Positions 9,901 to 18,560 of a stretch of 64,000 nt of DNA are shown here, piece after piece. This DNA is from Flavitalea sp966112615 (lineage in GTDB: Bacteria; Bacteroidota; Bacteroidia; Chitinophagales; Chitinophagaceae), in NCBI GenBank assembly GCA_966112615.1, contig CBHWDO010000004.1, positions 124,001 through 188,000 of the forward strand. The letters are read 5' to 3'. A model generated the notes under the pieces. It was given only the letters and a program-made list of their open reading frames with translations. It did not search any database and was not told where the DNA came from. Both the position numbers and the translations under genes were made by a program. The stretch's first letter is position 1; each line of letters opens with the position of its first letter.

Positions 9901-11510
9901 ATTCTTTCCCTGATCGGATCGATCGGCGGGTTGGTTACCTGTGCAAACAACTGTTTGAAATAAGAGCTCAGGTGCTGAGGCTGATCACTCAGGATAGCCA
10001 GCGGAGCATCGGTTCCCATTGAACCGATCGGCTCTTTACCTTCCACCGCCATTGGGGCGATGATGGTTTCCAGGTCTTCAGTTGAATACCCGAAAGCCTT
10101 TTGATATTTAAAGATCTGGTCGGACTCCAGGTGCGTGAACAGTACGCGAGGTTCCGGAAGTTCTCCCAGCCTGATCTTGTATTTATTCAACCACTCACCG
10201 TATGGTTTTTGTGAGCAGATTTCCGCTTTGAGTTCATCATCGCTGATGATACGCCCCTGCTCCATATCCACCACAAACATCTTACCTGGCTGAAGTCGGC
10301 CGTATTCTTTTACGATCGCCGGATCAACAGGAAGCGCACCGGTTTCTGAAGCCATGATCACGCGGTCATCGTGGGTCACACAATAGCGCGAAGGACGAAG
10401 ACCGTTACGGTCAAGTGTAGCACCGATCATCTTTCCATCAGTAAAAGAGATTGAAGCCGGACCGTCCCATGGTTCCATCATACAGGCATGATACTCGTAG
10501 AATGCTTTACGAACCGGGTCCATAAAGTCGTTACCATCCCATGCTTCAGGGATCAGCATCATCATCACATGAGGTAGTGAACGCCCGGTTAGAGAAAGCA
10601 GTTCCACTACATTATCGAGACAGGCAGAATCCGACTGACCTTCCGAAATGATCGGGAGGAGCATGTCGAGTTCTTCCTTCGAGAAATAATTTGTTTCGAA
10701 TCCCATTTCGCTGGAACGAAGCCAGTTCAGGTTACCCTGGAGGGTGTTGATCTCACCGTTGTGTGCGATGAAACGGAATGGCTGAGCCAGTTTCCATGAA
10801 GGGAAAGTGTTGGTTGCAAAACGTGAATGCACCAGTCCGAAGGCTGATACCACTCTTTTGTTTTGCAGGTCAGGGAAATATCCGCGAACCTGGTGAGAGG
10901 TCAGCTGTCCCTTGTACACAATTGTTTTATGAGAAAGGGATGCAATGTAGAAACCGATCGCATCCTTCTTTACTGTGTTGTTGATAGTGTGAGAAGCGTA
11001 ATTGCGGAGAACAAAAAGCTTGCGCTCAAACTCTTCAGGATTCGTGATATGATCAGGACAGGCAATGAAAACCTGTTCCATTTCCGGCTCTACAGAAAGC
11101 GCTGTGGCACCGATACCATCGGTGTTTACAGGAACCTTACGATAGGTAAGCACTTCCAGTCCAAGTTTCTCTGCTGTACGGTTGAAAATATCGCGACACT
11201 CTTCGCGCAAACGGATCTCGCGGGGAAAGAAAACAACACCCACTCCATACTTACCGTAAGAAGGAAGGTGAACGCCGAGTTTAAGACACTCATCGAAAAA
11301 GAACTCGTGCGGAACCTGGAACATGATCCCCGCACCATCACCTGTATTACTCTCACATCCACATGCACCACGGTGCTCCATATTTTCCAATACGGTCAAT
11401 GCATCCGATATATGCTGGTGTGATTTACTTCCTTTGATACTAGCCACAAAACCAATACCGCAGGCATCTCTTTCAAAAGATGGTGAATATAAACCTTGGG
11501 TGCTTGCCAT
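6990..11510 (-). CDS. gltB: Glutamate synthase large (alpha) subunit
   Basis: 1506 residues from ATG 11510; a TTG two codons earlier is unlikely to be the start. Transfers the glutamine amide nitrogen to 2-oxoglutarate. Domains in order: N-terminal class II glutamine amidotransferase with Cys17 (ERDACGIGF) as nucleophile, so about 16 residues are expected to be processed off; central domain; FMN-binding synthase barrel (FATGAMSFGSISWEAH, GGTGASPISSIKHAG); the 3Fe-4S Cys motif KCHMNTCPVG; and the C-terminal Gly-rich beta-helix (GAKLIIYP, GERFGVRNSGA). First gene of gltBD. The 154-bp AT-rich region upstream must hold its promoter, but no clear box was found. Confidence 0.97.
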   Translation of the reverse strand: MASTQGLYSPSFERDACGIGFVASIKGSKSHQHISDALTVLENMEHRGACGCESNTGDGAGIMFQVPHEFFFDECLKLGVHLPSYGKYGVGVVFFPREIRLREECRDIFNRTAEKLGLEVLTYRKVPVNTDGIGATALSVEPEMEQVFIACPDHITNPEEFERKLFVLRNYASHTINNTVKKDAIGFYIASLSHKTIVYKGQLTSHQVRGYFPDLQNKRVVSAFGLVHSRFATNTFPSWKLAQPFRFIAHNGEINTLQGNLNWLRSSEMGFETNYFSKEELDMLLPIISEGQSDSACLDNVVELLSLTGRSLPHVMMMLIPEAWDGNDFMDPVRKAFYEYHACMMEPWDGPASISFTDGKMIGATLDRNGLRPSRYCVTHDDRVIMASETGALPVDPAIVKEYGRLQPGKMFVVDMEQGRIISDDELKAEICSQKPYGEWLNKYKIRLGELPEPRVLFTHLESDQIFKYQKAFGYSTEDLETIIAPMAVEGKEPIGSMGTDAPLAILSDQPQHLSSYFKQLFAQVTNPPIDPIRERMVMSLATFVGSTGNLLNEDPLSCHVVALPHPVLTNHELEKLRSIDTGIFQAKTLQCYFRADGNPGSLKKALDRICRYAVDAVQDGFEVLILTDRAIDSDHAPIPTLLATAAVHHHLIRKGLRGKVGIVVEGGDVWEVHHFACLIGFGATAINPYLALSSIRDMKLNGRLETEQDVEILKKNYIKAVNDGLLKVFSKMGISTLQSYQGAQIFEIIGINKSVVDTYFSGTVSRIEGMGLDEIAKECLAKHHFGFARKDVPVDRLPVGGVYQWKRKGEFHLFNPATIHALQYSTKMNDYASFKKYSKLVNDQAEKAATLRSLFDFKHNRPAISIDEVEAPEKIYKRFATGAMSFGSISWEAHTTLAIAMNRLGGKSNTGEGGEDERRYTPLPNGDSMRSAIKQVASARFGVTSYYLTEADELQIKMAQGAKPGEGGQLPGHKVDDWIGKTRHSTPGVGLISPPPHHDIYSIEDLAQLIFDLKNANRKARINVKLVSKAGVGTIAAGVTKAKADVVLIAGFDGGTGASPISSIKHAGLPWELGLAETHQTLVKNKLRSRVVVQADGQMKTGRDIAIAALLGAEEWGVATAALIVEGCIMMRKCHMNTCPVGVATQDPELRKRFAGDPDHVVNFFRFITQELREIMAELGFRTVDEMIGQVDYLQMREGIKHWKYSKLDLSPILYKEPSSLYTGLYKQEEQDHGIADVLDWKLLEAAKPAIEKGEKVSAEFRIKNTDRTVGTILSNEITKVYKAEGLPEDTIQYKFVGTAGQSFGAFNTKGITLELEGDANDYFGKGLSGAKLIIYPSDKASFIPEENSIIGNVAFYGATDGKAFIRGKAGERFGVRNSGASVVVEGVGDHGCEYMTGGKVVILGETGRNFAAGMSGGIAYIYDVRNRFASLCNTEMVDLDPVSVEDAAELHKMISDHYEYTKSTVAKFVLDDFENQLKNFVKVFPRDYKKVLQSAATKQAAGVK

Positions 11511-11664
11511 ACTCAATAGTTATATAATAGAAAAAATTCAAAAAATATATAGAATCGTTAGATAAAAGGCAATTATATCGACAAGCAATTGACTAAAAAT
11601 ACTTAATATTCCCTTTACAAAGATGATTTCAGCAATATTTTTTAGAAAAAATGAATAAAACTAC

Positions 11665-12912
11665 TTATACGAGGTATCCGAAAAGGTTATCATCCTTATT
11701 CAGTTCCGTATAGTTGATATTATATCTTTTCATATTACTGAGCAATGCTTCGTAATCTTCCCGGTTCCTGAGTTCAACTCCAACCAGGGCCGGACCGGTT
11801 TCTTTATTATGCTTTTGCATGTATTCAAACCGGGTGATATCGTCTGTTGGACCAAGTACATGGTTCACGAATTCTTTCAAGGCACCGGGTCTTTGAGCAA
11901 AACGAATCAGGAAATAGTGTTTCAGTCCTTCGTATTGCAGGGATCTTTCCTTGATCTCCTGCATCCGGTCGATATCATTGTTTGAACCGCTGACAATGCA
12001 GACGATGTTCTTTCCTTTGATCTGATCGGCATAATCTTCCAGCGTTGCGATCGATAAGGCGCCGGCAGGTTCTACCACGATAGCATCTTCGTTGTATAAT
12101 TTGAGGATAGTGGAACAGATCCTCCCTTCAGGTACCAGGCTCATTTCATGGAGCACATCTTTACATAGGTTGAAGGTGATCGATCCAACAGTTTTCACTG
12201 CCGCTCCATCCACAAATCGGTCGAGGTTTTCGAGGGTTACAGGACGACCGGCTTTCAAAGCTTCTGACATGGAAGGCGCCCCTTCGGGTTCCAGTCCGAT
12301 CACTTTTGTTGCCGGTGAAAAAGTTTTAAAGTAGGATCCTACACCGGCAGCCAGACCGCCACCGCCTACAGGAACAAAGAGATAATCAACCTGTGAAAGG
12401 TCTTCAAGAATTTCAAGGCCTACCGTTCCCTGTCCTTCGATGATTCGTTCATCATCAAACGGAGGGATGAAGGTCATTTCATTTTCAATAGTGTATTGCT
12501 GGGCAGCTTTGGAGCAATCGTCGAAAGTATCGCCCACGAGTTTGATCTCGATAAAATCTTCCCCGAACATTTTGGTCTGGGAGATCTTCTGATTCGGAGT
12601 GATAATGGGCATGAAGACAACGCCCCGAACATTCAATTTTTTGCAGGAGTAAGCGAAACCCTGAGCATGATTGCCTGCGCTGGAGCAAACTACTCCATTT
12701 TTGAGCTGTTCTTTTGATAGAAGGCTCATCATGTTGTAAGCACCGCGGAGTTTATAGGATCGAACCACCTGCAGGTCTTCCCTTTTTAGGTAAACATTGC
12801 AGTTGTATCTCCGCGACAAGCTCCTGTTATATGTCAGGGGTGTGCGTTTTACTATTGGCTTCAGTCGTTCCGCCGCTGATCTTATGTTGAGAGAAGGCCG
12901 GGTAGTAAACAT
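11665..12912 (-). CDS. ilvA: Threonine ammonia-lyase, short biosynthetic form
   Basis: 415 residues. PLP enzyme making 2-oxobutanoate from threonine, the first step to isoleucine. Catalytic Lys54 lies in VRSYKLRGA; the PLP phosphate loop is VGGGGLAAG. The C-terminal ~85 residues (LKHYFLIRFAQRPGALKEFV..) form a single ACT-like regulatory domain, as in the ~400-residue form, not the two-domain ~510-residue E. coli form. It is the last gene of the ilvDBNCA operon, separated from ilvC by a long inverted repeat that could lower its expression. No terminator was found downstream. Confidence 0.95.
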   Translation of the reverse strand: MFTTRPSLNIRSAAERLKPIVKRTPLTYNRSLSRRYNCNVYLKREDLQVVRSYKLRGAYNMMSLLSKEQLKNGVVCSSAGNHAQGFAYSCKKLNVRGVVFMPIITPNQKISQTKMFGEDFIEIKLVGDTFDDCSKAAQQYTIENEMTFIPPFDDERIIEGQGTVGLEILEDLSQVDYLFVPVGGGGLAAGVGSYFKTFSPATKVIGLEPEGAPSMSEALKAGRPVTLENLDRFVDGAAVKTVGSITFNLCKDVLHEMSLVPEGRICSTILKLYNEDAIVVEPAGALSIATLEDYADQIKGKNIVCIVSGSNNDIDRMQEIKERSLQYEGLKHYFLIRFAQRPGALKEFVNHVLGPTDDITRFEYMQKHNKETGPALVGVELRNREDYEALLSNMKRYNINYTELNKDDNLFGYLV

Positions 12913-12923
12913 TCATTTAAGTT

Positions 12924-13023
12924 TAAATCGGAAATCGATAATCGGAAATCGGAAAAGGACAACCCCAAAAAAGCACCATTGAAACTTTGCTTTTTCGATT
13001 TCCGATTACCGATTTCCGATTTC
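12924..13023. repeat. Long inverted repeat of AATCGGA units between ilvC and ilvA
   Basis: The left arm (12924-12957) is made of AATCGGA/AATCGATA units and the right arm (12991-13023) is its near-perfect reverse complement (TTTCCGAT units). The spacer is about 33 nt. Transcribed from either strand it gives a hairpin with about 33 bp of stem inside the ilv operon. Confidence 0.8.
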
Positions 13024-13033
13024 ATGGAAGCAA

Positions 13034-14098
13034 TTATGCTTCCTCCTCAACCTTCTGGTTCTCCGGTCTCAAACTTCTTACGGTTTTGCCGGCCTGCCAC
13101 ATTTCGCTTTCCTGCAGTTCTTTCAGTTCTGCATTGAGCTTCTCGCGGTAATCAGGTTGAGAGTTGCTGTCAATAGAGCGTTGAGATTCCTTACCGGTTG
13201 CAACGCTGTCATATAATTCATTGAATACTGGAAGTGTCGCATCACGGAACTTCTTCCACCAGTCGAGCGCACCGCGCTGAGCAGTGGTTGAACAGTTCGC
13301 ATACATCCAGTCCATACCGTTTTCAGCAACCAATGGCATCAGCGATTGGGTCAGCTCTTCAACAGTTTCGTTGAATGCCTCAGAAGGTGAATGACCTCTG
13401 TCGCGCAGCACCTGGTACTGTGCTGCAAAGATTCCCTGGATAGCACCCATCAAAGTTCCACGCTCACCGGTAAGGTCAGAGTAAACTTCTTTCTTGAAAT
13501 CAGTTTCGAACAGGTAACCGCTACCAACTGCGATACCAAGAGCTACCACTCTTTCTTTCGCACGACCGGTTGCATCCTGGAAGATTGCGTAGCTGGAGTT
13601 CAGACCACGGCCCTGGAGGAACATCCTGCGAAGGGAAGTACCGGAACCTTTAGGAGCTACGAGGAACACATCCACATCAGCAGGAGGAACGATGCCAGTC
13701 TGCTCGTTGAAAGTGATTCCAAAACCATGAGAGAAATATAATGCCTTACCAGGGGTAAGATGCTTTTTAACTGTAGGCCAAAGTGCGATCTGTGCAGCAT
13801 CACTCAGCAGGTAACAGATGATGGTACCGCGCTGAAGAGCTTCTTCGATCTCGAACAAAGTTTCACCGGGAACGAAACCGTCGCGGATTGCTTTATCCCA
13901 GGTCTTGGAATCTTTACGCTGGCCAACGATCACGTTGATACCATTATCTTTCTGGTTCAGTGCCTGACCAGGTCCCTGTACACCGTAACCGATCACAGCA
14001 ACAGTTTCATTCTTTAAAACTTCCTGTGCTTTGGACAATGGGAATTCTTCGCGTGTTACCACGTTTTCTTCCACACCTCCGAAATTGAGCTTTGCCAT
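13034..14098 (-). CDS. ilvC: Ketol-acid reductoisomerase, class I
   Basis: 354 residues. Isomerises and reduces acetolactate/acetohydroxybutyrate with NAD(P)H and Mg2+. The N-terminal Rossmann fold shows VIGYGVQGPGQALN (about residues 34-47) and VGQRKDSKTW, whose Arg and Ser fit NADPH binding. The substrate/metal part carries FLVAPKGSGTSLRR, DLTGERGTLMGAIQG and the C-terminal helical domain EAFNETVEELTQ. The length fits class I, without the duplicated knot domain of class II. Fourth gene of the ilv operon, 41 bp after ilvN. Confidence 0.96.
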   Translation of the reverse strand: MAKLNFGGVEENVVTREEFPLSKAQEVLKNETVAVIGYGVQGPGQALNQKDNGINVIVGQRKDSKTWDKAIRDGFVPGETLFEIEEALQRGTIICYLLSDAAQIALWPTVKKHLTPGKALYFSHGFGITFNEQTGIVPPADVDVFLVAPKGSGTSLRRMFLQGRGLNSSYAIFQDATGRAKERVVALGIAVGSGYLFETDFKKEVYSDLTGERGTLMGAIQGIFAAQYQVLRDRGHSPSEAFNETVEELTQSLMPLVAENGMDWMYANCSTTAQRGALDWWKKFRDATLPVFNELYDSVATGKESQRSIDSNSQPDYREKLNAELKELQESEMWQAGKTVRSLRPENQKVEEEA

Positions 14099-14139
14099 TT
14101 TTTTAGATTGATATTGATGAAAAAAACTTGTACGATTGA

Positions 14140-14727
14140 TTACATCTGGAACACTTCATCCTGCTGGTTGAGATAGTTGTTCTCAATCAGTTCTTCTGAA
14201 GGTTCGTGTTGTTCAAACTCTTTTAATTTTTCGTGGAAACCGGCACTTGCCTTGATGATCGCAACTCTTGCACTGCGCACGAATTCGATCAGTCCATAAG
14301 GCTCCAGTACTTCCACGAGTTTTTCAGTTTCCTCGCGATGACCTGTTGTTTCAAAGATGGTATAGTCCTTACGGATCACCACTGCTCTGGCGCCGTACTG
14401 GCGAAGCAGTCTTTCCACTTTTACTTTTTCCGCGATCTGGTCGGTCGGAACTTTATACAATGCCATTTCCTGCCAGATGATCTCATCAGCAGTATTGTAA
14501 TATGCTTTCAGTACTTCCACCTGCTTCTCGATCTGCTTCACAACTTTTGATACCACATCTTCAGTTTCATCGATCACAATGGTGAAGCGATGAATGCCTT
14601 CAATTTCTGAAGGAGAAGTATTCAGGCTGTCGATGTTGATCTTTCTTCTTGAGAAGATGATCGCGATCCTGTTCAGCAAACCGATCTGGTTTTCGGTGTA
14701 GACGGTTATGGTGAATTCTTTTTTCAT
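14140..14727 (-). CDS. ilvN: Acetolactate synthase small regulatory subunit
   Basis: 195 residues. An N-terminal ACT domain (FTITVYTENQIGLLNRIAII) and a C-terminal ALS small-subunit domain give valine feedback to IlvB. The length is typical for the long IlvH/IlvN form, with an acidic extension at the end (EQHEPSEELIENN). It follows ilvB on the same strand, separated by a repeat island of about 110 bp. Confidence 0.93.
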   Translation of the reverse strand: MKKEFTITVYTENQIGLLNRIAIIFSRRKINIDSLNTSPSEIEGIHRFTIVIDETEDVVSKVVKQIEKQVEVLKAYYNTADEIIWQEMALYKVPTDQIAEKVKVERLLRQYGARAVVIRKDYTIFETTGHREETEKLVEVLEPYGLIEFVRSARVAIIKASAGFHEKLKEFEQHEPSEELIENNYLNQQDEVFQM

Positions 14728-14739
14728 GGTGTTACTTTT

Positions 14740-14856
14740 TTGAAATCGGAAAGCGGTAATCGGTAATCGGAAAGAATACAGGTGCTACACCCGACGTTCA
14801 GCCCGCCCTTCGGGCGTTCTGCCCATTCTCAATTTCCCATTCCCCATTCGCCATTC
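14740..14856. repeat. Composite repeat island between ilvB and ilvN
   Basis: Three repeat types in a row: AATCGG(A/T) units (14741-14777), one GTTCAGCCC-GCCCttcGGGC-GTTCTGCCC element (about 14789-14824), and CCATTCC heptamers (14824-14856). The last unit touches the ilvB stop codon with no gap. Confidence 0.8.
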
Positions 14857-16593
14857 TTACTTAAGCCTAATCTCCGCCACACTACATCCCTGCGGCACCA
14901 TCGGGAACACATTGTTCTCCTTGCCTACCATCACTTCCAGCAGGTATGAACCTTTACTGTTGATCATGGTCTCCAATGCAGTGCGCAGATCCTTACGATC
15001 GTTGATGCTGTTTCCATCAATACCATAAGCAGACGCGAGCTTTACGAAATCAGGACTTTGTATATCTACAAATGAATATCTCTTATCGTGGAATAATTGC
15101 TGCCACTGGCGCACCATTCCAAGGAACTCATTATTCAGGATCAGGATCTTCACATCCACTCCGGATTGCATGATGGTTCCAAGTTCCTGGAGAGTCATTT
15201 GGAAACCACCATCACCAATTACTGCGATAACAGTTCTGTCGGGCGCTCCGAACTTTGCACCGATCGCCGCAGGCAATGCAAATCCCATTGTACCTAAACC
15301 GCCGGAAGTAACATTACTCATGGATTTATTGAACTTCGCATATCGACAGGCTACCATCTGGTGCTGACCAACATCTGTTACGATCACTGCTTCTCCCTTA
15401 GTGATATCATTGATCACATTGATCACTTCACCCATCGTCATTTTTTCTGATGTTGGATGTAGTTCATCATGTATCACCACTGTTTCTTCTTCTTTCTGGA
15501 AATCACGAAACTTTTGCAGCCACTGTGGATATACTTTTGGTTGGATCAGTTCAGTAAGCATCGGAAGTGTTTCCTTACAATCACCCCAAACTGCCACCGT
15601 AGTCTTTACATTCTTATCGATCTCAGATGGATCGATATCAAGATGAATGATCTTCGCCTGCTTGGCATATTTATCAAGCTTACCAGTTACACGATCATCG
15701 AAACGCATACCAACTGCGATCAACACATCACATTCATTGGTGAGTACATTTGGACCATAGTTTCCATGCATACCCAGCATTCCAACATTCTGCGGATGAT
15801 CTGTTGGCAGGGCACTCAAACCCAGGATGGTCCAGGCTGCCGGAATTCCTGCTTTCTCTATAAAGGTTTTGAATTCCTTTTCTGCCTTTCCAAGAATTAC
15901 TCCCTGTCCAAAAACAACAAATGGCTTTTGTGCACTATTGATGAGCTCAGCAGCTTTCTGAACAAATTCTTTTCTTACAATCGGCTTAGGACGATAACTC
16001 CTGATATGATTACATTTCTGGTATCCGGTATAATTGAACTTTTGCAATTGCGCATTCTTGGTGATATCGATCAATACTGGTCCAGGTCTTCCGGTTCCTG
16101 CAATATGAAATGCCTTTGCAATAGCAGCAGGAATTTCACTTGCTTCGGTTACCTGGTGATTCCATTTGGTAACAGGTGTCGTAATGTTGATCACATCTGT
16201 TTCCTGGAAAGCATCTGTACCAAGGAGATGAGCAAATACTTGTCCTGTTATACACACCAGCGGTGTTGAATCGATCATAGCATCAGCCAAACCTGTTACA
16301 AGGTTAGTTGCTCCGGGACCACTTGTTGCAAACACCACTCCCACTTTACCGGATGTTCTTGCATAACCTTGCGCCGCGTGGATTCCACCCTGTTCATGAC
16401 GAACAAGGATATGTTTCATGTCACTCTGGAAATCGTACAGTGCATCGTAGATCGGCATGATCGCTCCTCCGGGATAACCGAAAATAGTATCCACACCTTC
16501 TGCTACAAATGCTTTCAATACCGCTTCGGAACCGGAGATCTGTTCGATCTTCTGTTCTTTTGGTACCGGCTGTACTGCCTGAAGTGTTGCCAT
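14857..16593 (-). CDS. ilvB: Acetolactate synthase large catalytic subunit
   Basis: 578 residues. A thiamine-diphosphate enzyme that condenses pyruvate with pyruvate or 2-oxobutanoate. The N-terminal PYR domain has the activating Glu in RHEQGGIHAAQGYAR and the loop FGYPGGAIMPIYDAL; the middle domain has the FAD-binding fold; the C-terminal PP domain has GDGGFQMTLQEL..ILNNEFLGMVRQWQ, the ThDP/Mg motif. Second gene of the ilv operon, 36 bp after ilvD. Its stop codon abuts CCATTC repeats. Confidence 0.96.
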   Translation of the reverse strand: MATLQAVQPVPKEQKIEQISGSEAVLKAFVAEGVDTIFGYPGGAIMPIYDALYDFQSDMKHILVRHEQGGIHAAQGYARTSGKVGVVFATSGPGATNLVTGLADAMIDSTPLVCITGQVFAHLLGTDAFQETDVINITTPVTKWNHQVTEASEIPAAIAKAFHIAGTGRPGPVLIDITKNAQLQKFNYTGYQKCNHIRSYRPKPIVRKEFVQKAAELINSAQKPFVVFGQGVILGKAEKEFKTFIEKAGIPAAWTILGLSALPTDHPQNVGMLGMHGNYGPNVLTNECDVLIAVGMRFDDRVTGKLDKYAKQAKIIHLDIDPSEIDKNVKTTVAVWGDCKETLPMLTELIQPKVYPQWLQKFRDFQKEEETVVIHDELHPTSEKMTMGEVINVINDITKGEAVIVTDVGQHQMVACRYAKFNKSMSNVTSGGLGTMGFALPAAIGAKFGAPDRTVIAVIGDGGFQMTLQELGTIMQSGVDVKILILNNEFLGMVRQWQQLFHDKRYSFVDIQSPDFVKLASAYGIDGNSINDRKDLRTALETMINSKGSYLLEVMVGKENNVFPMVPQGCSVAEIRLK

Positions 16594-16629
16594 AATAATT
16601 TATTTACCTAATGTTTTCAATCTTGTTTC

Positions 16630-18309
16630 TTATGCTTCATCAGTTACACAACCTTCGGCTGCATTCTTAACTGTTCTTGCATACTTGAAGAGGATCCCTG
16701 ATTTCACTTTTAGTTCAGGCTGCTTCCAGCCTTCCTTACGTTGTGCGATCTCTTCATTACTTACTTTCAGATCAAGCCTGTTATTCACTGCATCGATCTC
16801 GATGATGTCTCCATCTTTTACGAATGCGATCAGGCCGCCTTCGTAAGATTCAGGAGTGATATGTCCTACCACAAATCCATGCGTACCACCACTGAATCTA
16901 CCGTCGGTGATAAGTGCCACAGATTTACCCAGGCCAGCTCCAATGATCGCAGAAGTTGGTTTCAGCATCTCAGGCATACCAGGCGCACCTTTCGGACCGA
17001 CGTTCTTAATGACGACGACATCACCCGGTTGTACCTTGCCTGAAGAGATCCCTGCGATCAGTTCAAACTCTCCGTCGAACACTCTTGCAGGACCAACAAA
17101 TCTTTCACCTTCCTTACCGCTGATCTTTGCAACACTTCCGCCTTCTGCAAGATTTCCATAAAGGATCTGCAGGTGTCCGGTGGCCTTGATCGGCTGTTCA
17201 ATTGGATAGATGATCTTCTGTGTATCAAAATCAAGATCTGGAACTGATGCAAGATTTTCAGCAATGGTCTTACCTGTAACTGTCAGGCAATCTCCATGCA
17301 GCAAGCCTTTGCTCAGCAAATATTTCATCACTGATGGAAGTCCGCCATGATTGTGCAGATCCTGCATCAGGTATTTACCACTAGGTTTAAAATCAGCCAG
17401 TACAGGAACACGATCACTGATCGCCTGGAAATCATCCTGTGTAAATTGAACACCCACACTTTTTGCCATAGCGATCATATGCAGTACTGCATTGGTTGAA
17501 CCACCCAGCACCATGATAACCGTAACTGCATTTTCAAATGCTTTACGCGTCATGATATCACGTGGCTTAATATCTTTTTCCAGCAGGTTGCGAATAGCCA
17601 GTCCTGCTTCATGACATTCTTTTTTCTTCTCTTCACTCAATGCAGGATTGGTTGAAGAATATGGAAGACTCATACCGAGTGCTTCAATAGCTGCAGCCAT
17701 GGTGTTTGCAGTGTACATACCACCGCATGCACCAGCACCCGGGCAACTTTTCTTTACAATTTCCTTGAACTCTTTTTCATCGAGCTGACCAGCGATCTTC
17801 TGACCCAGTGCTTCAAATGCAGAAACAATGTTCAGGTCAACCCCGTTATGATGACCGGGAGCGATCGTTCCGCCATAAACCATGATGGATGGGCGGTTCA
17901 GCCTTCCCATGGCAATGAGTGAACCAGGCATATTCTTATCACATCCCGGCAATGCGATGATTCCATCATAGTATTGTGCTCCACAAACTGTTTCAATGGA
18001 ATCAGCAATAACATCACGACTCACCAATGAATAACGCATGCCATCTGTACCATTACTCATTCCATCACTCACACCAATGGTGTTGAAGATCAGTCCTACA
18101 AGATCATTCTGCCACACACCATCCTTTACCATTTTAGCAAGATCATTCAGGTGCATATTACAGGTATTGCCATCATAACCCATACTCACAATTCCGACCT
18201 GTGCTTTTGTAAGATCTTCTTCTGTCAATCCGATTCCATAGAACATGGCCTGTGCCGCAGGTTGCGTCACATCCTGTGTAAGCGTCTTTGAGTATTTGTT
18301 CAATTCCAT
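16630..18309 (-). CDS. ilvD: Dihydroxy-acid dehydratase
   Basis: 559 residues. An iron-sulfur enzyme that dehydrates dihydroxy-isovalerate and dihydroxy-methylvalerate to the keto acids. The cluster cysteines are visible in LPGCDKNMPGSLIAMGR and CPGAGACGGMYTANTMA; the C-terminal half has GRFSGGTHGFVVGHITPE. It is the first structural gene of the ilv operon. Its ATG is 21 bp past an intrinsic terminator and a Val/Ile-rich leader ORF lies just upstream, so its transcription is probably controlled by attenuation. Confidence 0.96.
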   Translation of the reverse strand: MELNKYSKTLTQDVTQPAAQAMFYGIGLTEEDLTKAQVGIVSMGYDGNTCNMHLNDLAKMVKDGVWQNDLVGLIFNTIGVSDGMSNGTDGMRYSLVSRDVIADSIETVCGAQYYDGIIALPGCDKNMPGSLIAMGRLNRPSIMVYGGTIAPGHHNGVDLNIVSAFEALGQKIAGQLDEKEFKEIVKKSCPGAGACGGMYTANTMAAAIEALGMSLPYSSTNPALSEEKKKECHEAGLAIRNLLEKDIKPRDIMTRKAFENAVTVIMVLGGSTNAVLHMIAMAKSVGVQFTQDDFQAISDRVPVLADFKPSGKYLMQDLHNHGGLPSVMKYLLSKGLLHGDCLTVTGKTIAENLASVPDLDFDTQKIIYPIEQPIKATGHLQILYGNLAEGGSVAKISGKEGERFVGPARVFDGEFELIAGISSGKVQPGDVVVIKNVGPKGAPGMPEMLKPTSAIIGAGLGKSVALITDGRFSGGTHGFVVGHITPESYEGGLIAFVKDGDIIEIDAVNNRLDLKVSNEEIAQRKEGWKQPELKVKSGILFKYARTVKNAAEGCVTDEA

Positions 18310-18330
18310 TTTCCAGTTCCTTAAATAAAT

Positions 18331-18358
18331 AAAAAAACCCGCTCTTTTGAAGCGGGTT
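18331..18358 (-). terminator. ilv attenuator terminator
   Basis: Minus-strand stem AACCCGCT/AGCGGGTT with a 7-nt loop, followed by seven T, placed between the leader ORF and ilvD. The 5' arm CCCGC can pair instead with GCGGG in the last codons of the leader ORF (18390-18394), which would be the antiterminator. A second AT-only hairpin (18365-18387, stem TTATTAAAA/TTTTAATAA) overlaps the leader stop codon. Confidence 0.88.
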
Positions 18359-18380
18359 ACTATCTTATTAAAATAATGTT

Positions 18381-18485
18381 TTAATAAATCCCGCCGGATG
18401 ATAAACCAATAATAATGACAACAGCAATGGTAATGACCACTGCCACGTTGTTAATCACATTAAGTTGGTTTGCTCTTTTGCCCAT
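18381..18485 (-). CDS. Val/Ile-rich leader peptide of the ilv operon
   Basis: 34 codons with ATG at 18485 and TAA at 18381. Seven Ile, six Val and two Leu; 13 of residues 10-28 are branched-chain, including VVI at 16-18 and VVIII at 22-26. It ends GGIY. The last Gly-Gly codons (GGC GGG, 18390-18395) are complementary to the 5' arm of the following terminator. Ribosomes stalled on scarce Val/Ile-tRNA would leave this segment free to block the terminator; ribosomes reaching the stop would cover it and allow termination. The alternative reading as a small single-span membrane protein is possible, but the position and RNA pairing favour a leader. Confidence 0.85.
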   Translation of the reverse strand: MGKRANQLNVINNVAVVITIAVVIIIGLSSGGIY

Positions 18486-18494
18486 GCGGTAATG

Positions 18495-18535
18495 CTATGT
18501 TTACAAACATAGAAAAACCACCTGTAGAAAAGAAA
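18495..18535 (-). promoter_or_regulatory. ilv operon promoter with palindrome
   Basis: Minus-strand -7 box TATGTTTG (18504-18511) fits TAnnTTTG, with TTTC as a weak -33 box 20 nt upstream. The -7 box lies in an inverted repeat CTATGTTT/AAACATAG (18495-18512, 2-nt centre). The transcript would start about 12 nt before the leader ATG. Confidence 0.6.
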
Positions 18536-18560
18536 TATTTTTTGTTCCTATTTTTCATCA

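Noticed and set aside
10863..11423. 186-codon open frame antisense to gltB
   Set aside because: Shadow of the gltB amidotransferase domain; no recognisable protein features.
15469..16269. 266-codon open frame antisense to ilvB
   Set aside because: Shadow of a strongly conserved gene; composition is not protein-like and no start context or homology is recognisable.
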